Source of the DNA: Planctomycetaceae bacterium
Lineage (GTDB): Bacteria > Planctomycetota > UBA1135 > GCA-002686595
Direction: 5' to 3'
Length of the DNA: 6,090 nucleotides
Assembly (NCBI GenBank): GCA_013360535.1
Contig: JABWBL010000258.1
Location: 1 to 6,090 of the forward strand
Below are positions 1-5,948 of the stretch, piece after piece. The notes beneath the pieces are model-generated. The model ran no database searches, was not told the DNA's origin, and worked only from the letters and a program-made list of their open reading frames with translations. The translations under genes and the position numbers were made by a program. Numbering within the stretch: position 1 is the stretch's first letter; each line of letters starts with the position of its first letter.

Positions 1-234
1 GGACGCGCTCATCGCGGTCGGCACTGAGGTCGCCAGCGCAGGGCGCGGGGCCGACGGCGGCGCGCCACCTCCCGACGCCAGCCGCACGAGCAGCGCCGGC
101 TTGTAGCGCTCGATCTCGGCGAGCGTGGCAGCGTCGACACCGGTGCGAGGCCGTAGCTGCAGCCGCCCTTGGTGCGCACGGATGGCGACGCCACTCCGAC
201 GCAGCGACTCGAGGAGGTCGTCGATGGCGCTCAC
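1..234 (-). CDS. TubC N-terminal docking-like small protein, 3' part cut by the left edge
   Basis: The reading frame opens with GTG at 234-232 and stays open for 78 codons to the left edge, so only the N-terminus is visible. Residues 5-52 (DDLLESLRRSGVAIRAHQGR, then LQLRP...IERYKPALLVRL) fit the pattern of the TubC N-terminal docking fold: a short helix, a G-V-x-(I/L) strand, a second strand with QGRLQLRP, then a helix ending in K-x-x-LL. In the known family this fold mediates docking between megasynthase subunits. From memory, free-standing copies also occur beside phage-type primases. After residue 53 the protein turns Gly/Ala/Pro-rich, like a linker. Its GTG shares four bases (GTGA) with the primase stop codon, so it is probably translated by coupling and may act with the primase. 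That role is inference. It could instead be an unrelated small helical protein. Confidence 0.72.
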   Translation of the reverse strand, partial: MSAIDDLLESLRRSGVAIRAHQGRLQLRPRTGVDAATLAEIERYKPALLVRLASGGGAPPSAPRPALATSVPTAMSAS

Positions 235-3200
235 GGCTGCGCGTCCTCCCAGCCGTCGTCACCAACGGGCTCGGTCGCGCCGGCGTCGGGCTCCGAACCC
301 TCGTTCAGCGGGGGTCCGTCTGACAAAACCCCCTCGGACGGCACCGCCACGGGGGTTGTGTCAGAGTCGCCGGTAGATGTACCTGAAAACGATGTTTCGG
401 AGGTCAGGGCCTCAAGAGGTGTGTCGAGATCGAGGGAGGTTGTGTCAGAGGGAAGCCCAAAGCTTTGAACTCTCCCCTCCTCCTCCTTCTCAAAAACCCC
501 CTCGTCGGCTTCCAGAAGCCCTTCTGCTGGCGCTCCCCCAGAAATGCAGTTTTCCCCATTCTCTATGCCGACCTCTGACAGAACCCCATCCGCGGCCTCG
601 CCCTTGGGGGTTTTGTCAGACGACTCCGCCAATCGGAGCACCAGGAGCCGTGTCGGACGACCGCCGTCAGGTCCCGACGGGACGTTCTCCCAGTCGGCGA
701 CCTTTTGCTCGACGAGGAGCTTGAGCTCTGCCTCGGCTTCGTCCGAGGTCGCGAGCGACCGGATGCGCTGCCAGGACCGCACGGTCACCTGCCCGCCATG
801 CCGGCGGATCAGGAGTACTCGGGCACGCACGGTCATCTCCTCGTCGGTCGCGTTGAGCTCCGCGTAGGTCCTTTCGGCTTCGCGACCGAACCACTTCGCG
901 AGCGTGATGCCCGAACGCATGCTCGTGACGTCCACGAACTCGCTCTCGGCGGCCTCGCCGCATGCGCGCCCGAGCATCTCCATGATGAGGGCGAAGCGCG
1001 CGGTGTAGCCCTCGAGCTTCGACCACGCCGCCGCCATGTCCTCGCCCATGCAGGTGGCTGCAACGTTGAGCTCGTTGTAGAAGGCGACCCATTCGGTCTT
1101 CGCCTCAGGCGACAGACGCAGCACCCGGGGAACCGGTGTGCCGTCCTCATCGAGCGAGAGCGGGATCTGGTAGAGCGCCCCGAGCACCTCCTCCCAGGTC
1201 GCCTCGATCTCGGGTGGCACGTCCTCCTCCGTCCAGACCTTCGGCGCACGCGGCGGGTTCACGAAGAGCAGGCGCGCCGCGAGCCCGTTCACGCGGTGCT
1301 CTTCTTCAAGCGCCCGCTTCAGGACCATGGGTTGGACGCCACCGGCCACCGACAGCGCCGCCATCGGGACCGTGATCAGCCTGGGGTTCGCCGTCTTGCG
1401 GTCCACGATCATCTGGCCCGCTCGATGCATTTCCAGCCAGTGGGTGACGTCCGCCCCCTTACCCTGCTTGTATTGGTCGAAGCCCCTCACCCAGCCCGCA
1501 AGCTCATCGCGCCCGAGGACGAGCCCCCGAGGCTGGTCTCGCAGCAGCATCGCGGCGGCTTCGACTGTCGCATCGGAGCAGACCATCCGGGGCGCCACGG
1601 GTTCCTTCGGCTTCTCGGGGGGATCGCCGACGCACCTGTGCTTCTTCCAGGACTTGACCTCCAGCTCGTAGCGCGCGAATTCCCCTTCGTACTTGCGCTT
1701 CGTGTCCTCGAACTCCTTGAGCGCCGCGGCCTGGAACTTCTGCGCCGCCTTGAGCGCGAAGTCGAGCGCAGGGGACTTCATCTGTCCGCTTCGCCCTACG
1801 AGCACGGCCCACAGCACGCTGGGTTCTGTCCAACCGCGCTTGAGCTCGATCCGCGTCGTGTTTCCGATCGCGGCGGCCGCGACCGCCAGAATCGGAAGCG
1901 CCGTGTAGCCCGGGTCGCACCCCATCGACTTGCTCACCTGCGTCACGACCGGGCGGAGCAACTCCGGCAAGGTGCCGACCGGGAATGTCTCGTACTCGGC
2001 GAGCAGGGCCCGGAACTTCGGGTTGAGCTGCTTGTTGTCTTCCCCTTCGGGGCGTTCGCGCGATCCCGGTGTCGGTGCGCCCGAACCCGCCGATCCGAAG
2101 CCCGCCGCACGCAGCTCACGCGCGGCCACCTTGAAGTCGCCGCCGCATTGCAGAATCGTGTAGGCCGCGAACTTGTTGTAGGCCTGGTTGGCTTCGAAGG
2201 GCGCGGCGTTCGTGCTGAACGCGTAGAAGAGGTCGCCAGCGCAGAACCCCGTCGTGGCAGAGATGCCCGGCCCTTGCTTGCCAGGTCTTCGCCAGAGCTT
2301 GCGCTCGGCGTCCTCCTGCACGAGCGTCCAGCCGTGGGGAAGGAGGATCTCCTCCCACGATGCGCGCTCGTTGAAGTCGGAGCCAGGGAGCACTCGCCCG
2401 TCGGCGTCCGTGGTCCTCGGCATGCCGGCGGAAAGCGTCGTGCCGTTGACCACGACCTGGTCCACCAAACGCGAGGGCTCGACGTCCTCGTTGAACGACT
2501 CGGCGCACTCGAAGAGGAGCTTGAACTCGTCGGGGAGCGGCGGCGGCAGCTTGTTGCGCCGCAGGTCCTCGATCTTCCGCCCGCCGATGTGAACGTACCG
2601 GTTGCCGCTGGGGTGGCACGCTCCCGGACATCCCGGCGCGAGGACGTAGCCGCCCTCCCCGCGGGTTTCGATCATCGTCTCCCGTTTCCAGCTGCCGTCG
2701 GGCTGCTGGACACGGCGCATCGCGAGCTTGCGGTTCGGACCGGGCTTCGAAATCGGAACGTAGACGTGCCGCCCGTAACCCTTGGGCGTCTGAACGACCG
2801 CGACGAACTCGAGCAGACGCGGCTTGATCTCAGCTACGAGCGCCCACCACTTGTCGAAAAGCTCGGGCCAGTCGAAGTCGATGACCTCGATCCGGCTCAC
2901 GCTCCCCGTCACGATCCCGACGCCGACTTGCTCGCGGAACCACAGGCGGATCACCAGCTCCTCTGCTGGCGTCTGCTGGAGCGCCTTCCAGGAACTGATC
3001 GCCGGCGCCTTGGAGCCGTTAGCGCGGATCGGCAGCACCGAGATCCCGGCCTTCCTGTACGCGAGCGCCGCGTCGAGCGCGCTGCGCTCGGGCTCGGGCT
3101 CGGGCTCGGCCAGCAGGGTCTCGGCAACCTCGGCGGTCTCGGCGATCTCCACGACTTCGGATGCGCCGGCGATCGCAGCGACGTCAGACGCGTCGTTGCT

Positions 3201-3257
3201 CGCGGCGCCCTCGACGGCGTCCGTGGACTCGCTGGTCTCGGGGACTTCGTCGCTCAC
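231..3257 (-). CDS. Primase-polymerase / DUF3987 helicase-like replication protein (1008 aa)
   Basis: This is a probable replication initiator that makes primers and unwinds DNA for a phage or prophage. Residues 1-58 are an acidic Ser/Ala/Glu leader ending in EPEPEPE. Residues about 60-235 match the bifunctional primase-polymerase (AEP) domain: a DxD metal site in EVIDFDW (D127, D129), a basic/His motif in YGRHVYV (H164), and RGEGGYVLAPG (199-209). Residues about 295-388 are the usual linker segment (ASWEEILLPHGW, then SATTG). Residues about 415-790 match DUF3987: a Walker A-like GRSGQMKSP (488-496, K494) without the usual Gly before Lys, a Walker B-like LVLGRDEL (D584, E585), and a candidate arginine finger in NGLAARLLFV (R662). 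Residues about 803-875 look like a winged helix. The acidic tail (876-1008) is low-complexity and is encoded by the inverted motif array. The GTG start overlaps the HTH stop codon (GTGA). The family call is strong; exact enzymatic activity is inferred. Confidence 0.95.
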   Translation of the reverse strand: MSDEVPETSESTDAVEGAASNDASDVAAIAGASEVVEIAETAEVAETLLAEPEPEPERSALDAALAYRKAGISVLPIRANGSKAPAISSWKALQQTPAEELVIRLWFREQVGVGIVTGSVSRIEVIDFDWPELFDKWWALVAEIKPRLLEFVAVVQTPKGYGRHVYVPISKPGPNRKLAMRRVQQPDGSWKRETMIETRGEGGYVLAPGCPGACHPSGNRYVHIGGRKIEDLRRNKLPPPLPDEFKLLFECAESFNEDVEPSRLVDQVVVNGTTLSAGMPRTTDADGRVLPGSDFNERASWEEILLPHGWTLVQEDAERKLWRRPGKQGPGISATTGFCAGDLFYAFSTNAAPFEANQAYNKFAAYTILQCGGDFKVAARELRAAGFGSAGSGAPTPGSRERPEGEDNKQLNPKFRALLAEYETFPVGTLPELLRPVVTQVSKSMGCDPGYTALPILAVAAAAIGNTTRIELKRGWTEPSVLWAVLVGRSGQMKSPALDFALKAAQKFQAAALKEFEDTKRKYEGEFARYELEVKSWKKHRCVGDPPEKPKEPVAPRMVCSDATVEAAAMLLRDQPRGLVLGRDELAGWVRGFDQYKQGKGADVTHWLEMHRAGQMIVDRKTANPRLITVPMAALSVAGGVQPMVLKRALEEEHRVNGLAARLLFVNPPRAPKVWTEEDVPPEIEATWEEVLGALYQIPLSLDEDGTPVPRVLRLSPEAKTEWVAFYNELNVAATCMGEDMAAAWSKLEGYTARFALIMEMLGRACGEAAESEFVDVTSMRSGITLAKWFGREAERTYAELNATDEEMTVRARVLLIRRHGGQVTVRSWQRIRSLATSDEAEAELKLLVEQKVADWENVPSGPDGGRPTRLLVLRLAESSDKTPKGEAADGVLSEVGIENGENCISGGAPAEGLLEADEGVFEKEEEGRVQSFGLPSDTTSLDLDTPLEALTSETSFSGTSTGDSDTTPVAVPSEGVLSDGPPLNEGSEPDAGATEPVGDDGWEDAQP
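319..365. repeat. Left hairpin of the array: 15-bp arms, 17-nt loop
   Basis: TCTGACAAAACCCCC (319-333) pairs with GGGGGTTGTGTCAGA (351-365) at 14 of 15 positions across a 17-nt loop. On the coding strand it reads SDTTPV...EGVLSD (primase residues 965-980). It is not a typical intrinsic terminator: no U-run follows it and it sits inside a coding region. Confidence 0.8.
574..620. repeat. Right hairpin of the array: 14-bp arms, 19-nt loop
   Basis: TCTGACAGAACCCC (574-587) pairs with GGGGTTTTGTCAGA (607-620) at 13 of 14 positions across a 19-nt loop. It is the mirror counterpart of the hairpin at 319-365, with the same 32 bp spacing between arm centres. On the coding strand it reads SDKTPKG...DGVLSE (primase residues 880-895), immediately after the winged-helix segment. 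Confidence 0.8.
3087..3110 (-). repeat. Short tandem hexamer (CTCGGG) encoding EPEPEPE
   Basis: Three exact plus-strand CTCGGG hexamers and a fourth with one mismatch encode the Glu-Pro run at primase residues 51-57. This run ends the acidic leader just before the primase domain and is likely a stiff spacer. The repeat could vary in copy number by slippage in steps of two residues without changing frame. Confidence 0.75.
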
Positions 3258-3487
3258 GACGCGCTCCGCGCCGCCTCGACGCTCGCATCGCCCCGCTCGC
3301 GCTCAACGGTGGGCGCCCCAATCTGGGAGAGCTGGATCGCCGCGAGCAGCTCGTTCCAGTCCACGCGAGTGAACCGCTGCCCAACGCGGTACGCGGGCAC
3401 CGTGCCGTTGCGCACCCACGTGCGCAGCGTCGTTACGTGGACGCCAAGGCGGCGGGAAGCAACTGCCAGGGAAACTAGTTCGTGCAT
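3254..3487 (-). CDS. Excisionase/MerR-type helix-turn-helix DNA-binding protein (77 aa)
   Basis: Residues 5-52 fit the small HTH_17/excisionase fold: VSLAVASRRLGVHVTTLRTW forms helix-turn-helix (residues 5-24), RNGTVPAYRVGQRFTRV (26-42) is the typical G-x-(V/L)-P-A-x-R-V-G wing, and DWNELLAAI (43-51) is the closing helix. Such proteins bind short DNA repeats as excisionases, repressors or replication cofactors. The tail after residue 58 is short and charged. The ATG at 3487-3485 has a GAGG ribosome site (plus-strand 3496-3499) 8 bases upstream. The stop overlaps the primase GTG, so the two are almost certainly co-translated. An operator-like repeat lies about 90-120 bp upstream, and autoregulation is a reasonable inference. 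Being the first gene of the replication operon fits a regulator or initiator helper better than a classical excisionase, because no integrase is visible. Confidence 0.9.
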   Translation of the reverse strand: MHELVSLAVASRRLGVHVTTLRTWVRNGTVPAYRVGQRFTRVDWNELLAAIQLSQIGAPTVERERGDASVEAARSAS

Positions 3488-3575
3488 CGGATCGGCCTCG
3501 AAGCGCGTCGTTGCGCTGCGAATGCCGATGTAACCCGCGATCCCACTCGGGTGTTGATCCGATCCGTTGAGTTGG

Positions 3576-3606
3576 AACTTCGACTCTACAGTCGAAACTT
3601 CGACTC
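3576..3606. promoter_or_regulatory. Operator-like site with three alternating TTCGACT half-sites
   Basis: In the spacer before the HTH gene, TTCGACT (3579-3585), AGTCGAA (3590-3596) and TTCGACT (3599-3605) alternate. They give two overlapping palindromes, TTCGACTCTACAGTCGAA (3579-3596) and AGTCGAAACTTCGACT (3590-3605). The direct repeat AACTTCGACTC occurs at 3576-3586 and 3596-3606, exactly 20 bp apart (about two helical turns), which would place proteins on the same face of the helix. I see no clear -35/-10 pair. The HTH protein encoded just downstream is the obvious candidate ligand, but this is inference. Confidence 0.6.
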
Positions 3607-3620
3607 AAGAGCCAGACCGG

Positions 3621-4481
3621 CTACTTCTCATTGGAGCGACCTCGACGCGGACTCCAGGAGAACAAGGCGTAGGTGCTCAAGGTCGAGCGCGCGTAGCGTC
3701 GGTTCCGACCGCCCGTACCGTCGTAGTCGATCCCGAACCTCCAACGCTGGGACTCCGCGAATACCGTGTGCGGCGACAGCCCCAGTTCGCGGAGCTTCGC
3801 TGCGGGCACCATCGGCTCAGGTTCAAGCTGAATCCGACGCCAGACCTTGAGCACGCGTGCGGCTTGCTTCTCATCCGGCAGTCGATGTCGGACCACCGCC
3901 TCTGGAGAGAAGCTTGCTGAGAACGCAGCAGATTCCACCGCCGGCTCCGTTCGCACTGCGGGGCACCAGTGCTCTTGAACAGCGTCGCGCAAGAGGAGGA
4001 AGAAGCAGTCGAGCTTGAGACATCGGTACCCACCTTCAGGCTTGCGGAACATGTCCACCAACGAGCGCGTGAGCTGCTGCTGGCTGTCGCCGGCGAGCGC
4101 ACGTCGCATGAGAGAACGGGCCAGCTCGTAGTCGGGGTCATCGGGCGCCTCGACCTGATCAACCAGGTGCTCACACTCGTTGAGCTTGAGCTGCTGCGCG
4201 ACACCGAGCCACATCGAGGCCCACTCCGCGATCGTCGCCTCGTCTGATGCGATCACCGGGTACATCCCGGCGTTCGAGAGCGCTTCCATCAGCGCACGCA
4301 TCCGCCTCGCCTCTTCCAAGAAGCGGGTGTTCTTCGCCTTCGTCTCGGCCTCGCGACGGTCGGATTCGGCGAGCAGCTTCGAAAGTTCGATCTCCGCTCG
4401 CTCCCGAAGCTCGGAGGCACGGTCGAGCGTGGATCGTTCGATTTCCTTGCTGGATTTCCCTGCGACGCGGTTCGGACTCAT
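3621..4481 (-). CDS. Unidentified 286-aa protein, charged helical N-terminus and possible C-terminal DNA-binding region
   Basis: I do not recognise the family. Numbered from the chosen ATG (4481-4479), residues about 8-68 are densely charged and likely helical or coiled coil (ELRERAEIELSKLLAE, then EEARRMRALMEAL). Residues about 75-165 look like a mixed helical domain containing EAPDDPDYELARSLMRRAL and a Cys-containing hydrophobic stretch, CLKLDCFFLLLRDAV. Residues about 226-265 (PAAKLRELGLSPHTVFAESQ, then a Gly/Arg-rich NRRYAR turn) could form an HTH plus wing, but this is weak. No signal peptide or membrane helix is evident. The frame extends 28 codons further upstream to an ATG at 4565, which lacks a ribosome site; the internal ATG has an excellent one. 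The gene sits between terminase and the replication operon, so a DNA-related phage role is plausible but unproven. Confidence 0.75.
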   Translation of the reverse strand: MSPNRVAGKSSKEIERSTLDRASELRERAEIELSKLLAESDRREAETKAKNTRFLEEARRMRALMEALSNAGMYPVIASDEATIAEWASMWLGVAQQLKLNECEHLVDQVEAPDDPDYELARSLMRRALAGDSQQQLTRSLVDMFRKPEGGYRCLKLDCFFLLLRDAVQEHWCPAVRTEPAVESAAFSASFSPEAVVRHRLPDEKQAARVLKVWRRIQLEPEPMVPAAKLRELGLSPHTVFAESQRWRFGIDYDGTGGRNRRYARSTLSTYALFSWSPRRGRSNEK

Positions 4482-4488
4482 GACTTGT

Positions 4489-4494
4489 TCTCCC
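4489..4494 (-). promoter_or_regulatory. Ribosome binding site that sets the start of the 286-aa protein
   Basis: On the minus strand GGGAGA lies 7 bases before the ATG at 4481-4479. The in-frame ATG 84 bases upstream (4565-4563) is preceded by CAGCTGTGA, with no purine-rich site. This is why I trim the open frame to 286 residues. Confidence 0.75.
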
Positions 4495-4667
4495 GTGTGA
4501 GCGCGGTCGAATCGGAGCGTAAACGCGGCGCCGCGTGGACAGATGCGCGCCTCTGCCTGGAACATTCACAGCTGGAGTGCCGACAAGGGGTTACGGCGGA
4601 GTTTTTCGCAAGAGTGGGTGCGTAGGAAGCTTGGCAAGCGTGGATCGCCGCCTTGATCACCGCTCCC

Positions 4668-5948
4668 CTACGGCCCCCACCTCGGCCCCGCGCGCCAGCA
4701 CTTGAACCCGCCCCCGACCTTCCTCACCTGCCAGGCCGCGAGCGCGAGCGAGATGACCGTGTCGTCGTGCCCGCCACCCGGCGCGCCGGTGCGCACATGG
4801 CCGCTCTCGGTCACCGAATACTCGAACGACTCGAGCTCGTCGACCAGCTCCGGGCAGATCTCCGGCCGCGGCAACACGAGCGTGCGCTGCTCGAGCATCA
4901 GCGAGAGGTTCTCGATGAGCGCGGCCTTGCTCTTCGCGCTGAACGGGTACGGCGAGATCGCGCACCCGTCGCGACGCAGCTGCTCGTAGATCGGGTCGCC
5001 CACGCCCGTGACGTCGCACGTCGCGCGCGCGCTGTTGTAGCGCTGCAGCGCCGCGCGGATGCGAGCGACTTGCAAGCCCCAGTCGAGGCGATGGAAGCGA
5101 TCGACGAACACCACTTCGCGTTGTGCGTTGATGATCGTGAGCACGGAGAAATCCTCGACCTTCGCGAGGTCGAGCCCGCCGAAGTACACCTCGCCGTGCT
5201 GCGGCTCCTTCCATTCGCCCGTCGCGACTTCACGCACGTTGCGAAACACCGCGCCCGCGCCTTCGACGAACGCGGCGCCGTACTCTTGCTCGAACACGCG
5301 CTGCGGCAGCTTGTCGCGTTCGGCCTCGATCAGGTCGCGATCGAGCAGCGGGTTCGTCCAGCTCGGCATGTTCCACGACTCGTGCTCTGCGTCGCGCGCC
5401 TGCCCCTGGCCGCGACGGAACAGGTCGTAGAAGTAGCCCTTGCCCTTCGGCGTTGAGATCAGGAGCGCCCAGCCGCGCTTGTCGATCAAGCGCTGCGACA
5501 CGTGGTTCTGCCAGATGAGCGGCTTCAAGCGCGCGGCCTCGTCGACGACGACGAAGTCGAGTCCCTCGCCGAGCAAGCTCACCACTGGATTGTCCGCGGA
5601 CTTCGCGCGAATCTCTGACACGCCACCGGCCATGTTGCGCAGCAGGATCCGGCGCTCGGCTTCCTTCTTCTGGATTAGCCGGTGACGCAATCGCTCAAGC
5701 ACGATCACTTCGACTTCACGAAAGACGCGATCGGCCAAATCATATGTCGGCGCGACGACCCAGCCGATTGACTTGTCTCTCGGTTCCATCGCGGCCGCAA
5801 TTGCTTCCATTGCAGCACAAACGGTTTTTCCCCAACGAACGCCGCACGCGACCACCCGAAAGCGCGCCGTCGAACGGTGCACTGCGAGTTGGCCGGCGTG
5901 CGGCTCGTAGTAGAGGGACTCGAACAGCCCGGTCTTATTCAGGCGCAC
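4668..5948 (-). CDS. terL: Phage terminase large subunit (426 aa)
   Basis: This is the ATP-driven motor and nuclease that cuts concatemeric phage DNA and pumps it into the procapsid through the portal. The N-terminal ATPase has an adenine-site Gln (EPHAGQ, Q20), Walker A CGVRWGKT (35-42; K41, T42), Walker B FVVVDEAA (132-139; D136, E137) and the coupling motif LLISTPKG (162-169). The C-terminal RNase H-like nuclease shows three acidic clusters: GGLDLAKVEDFS (D260), CDVTGVGDP (D312, D318) and GHDDTVISLALA (D395, D396). The length is normal for compact TerL proteins, and no motif is missing. Walker A has Val where many relatives have Arg (GRRWGKT). The GTG start is supported by a GGAG ribosome site 7 bases upstream and overlaps the preceding gene by 14 bp. 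Clade and packaging mode cannot be judged from the sequence alone. Confidence 0.97.
   Translation of the reverse strand: MRLNKTGLFESLYYEPHAGQLAVHRSTARFRVVACGVRWGKTVCAAMEAIAAAMEPRDKSIGWVVAPTYDLADRVFREVEVIVLERLRHRLIQKKEAERRILLRNMAGGVSEIRAKSADNPVVSLLGEGLDFVVVDEAARLKPLIWQNHVSQRLIDKRGWALLISTPKGKGYFYDLFRRGQGQARDAEHESWNMPSWTNPLLDRDLIEAERDKLPQRVFEQEYGAAFVEGAGAVFRNVREVATGEWKEPQHGEVYFGGLDLAKVEDFSVLTIINAQREVVFVDRFHRLDWGLQVARIRAALQRYNSARATCDVTGVGDPIYEQLRRDGCAISPYPFSAKSKAALIENLSLMLEQRTLVLPRPEICPELVDELESFEYSVTESGHVRTGAPGGGHDDTVISLALAAWQVRKVGGGFKCWRAGPRWGP

Larger units (their letters stand above)
319..620. repeat. Mirror-symmetric array of six TCTGACAAAACCCCC motifs, candidate in-gene origin
   Basis: Plus-strand forward copies lie at 319-333 (exact), 488-501 (degenerate, TCTCAAAAACCCCC) and 574-587 (one mismatch). 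Reverse copies (GGGGGTTTTGTCAGA) lie at 351-365 (one mismatch), 435-449 (two mismatches) and 606-620 (exact). The order F-R-R-F-F-R equals its own reverse complement, and centre spacings of about 32, 84, 53, 86 and 32 bp are also symmetric, about 469-470. A second pair, GAAAACGATGTTTC (385-398) and GAAATGCAGTTTTC (541-554), sits on the same axis. A perfect palindrome CAAAGCTTTG (458-467) lies near the centre. The ungapped outer arms (first 85 nt) match at about 64 % by hand count. The array encodes the disordered primase tail. Iteron-like initiator binding is inferred; an inserted or duplicated palindromic element is the alternative. Confidence 0.8.

Noticed and set aside
319..620. CRISPR array or intrinsic terminators
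   Set aside because: The repeats change orientation, spacing is unequal, they lie inside a coding region, and the hairpins lack a following U-run.
705..3533. Very long plus-strand open frame (942 codons)
   Set aside because: It is antisense to the primase and HTH genes, whose conserved motifs are clear. Its composition (Arg, Leu, His, Glu-rich without domains) is what GC-rich codon bias produces on the opposite strand.
4482..4565. N-terminal extension of the 286-aa protein to the ATG at 4565
   Set aside because: There is no ribosome site before that ATG, whereas the internal ATG at 4481 has GGGAGA at ideal spacing.
4478..4660. Minus-strand 60-codon frame filling the gap between terL and the 286-aa gene, ending with a TGA that overlaps the next ATG
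   Set aside because: The overlap is suggestive, but the GTG has a purine run only about two bases away (too close), the protein looks random (Cys/Ser/Arg-rich) and codon third positions are not strongly GC-biased. Not supported without homologues.
4482..4667. Promoter or terminator in the 186 bp spacer after terL
   Set aside because: I found no convincing -35/-10 pair and no stem followed by a T-run. Small inverted pieces such as GCTTGCCAAGC have stems too short to call.
4653..5456. Plus-strand open frame of 267 codons
   Set aside because: It is antisense to the terminase gene, is Arg/Ala/Leu-biased and has no recognisable domain; it is a shadow of GC-rich coding.
5614..5620. Isolated TCTGACA inside terL as a seventh array copy
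   Set aside because: Only seven bases match; the AAAACCCC part is missing, so it is likely chance.
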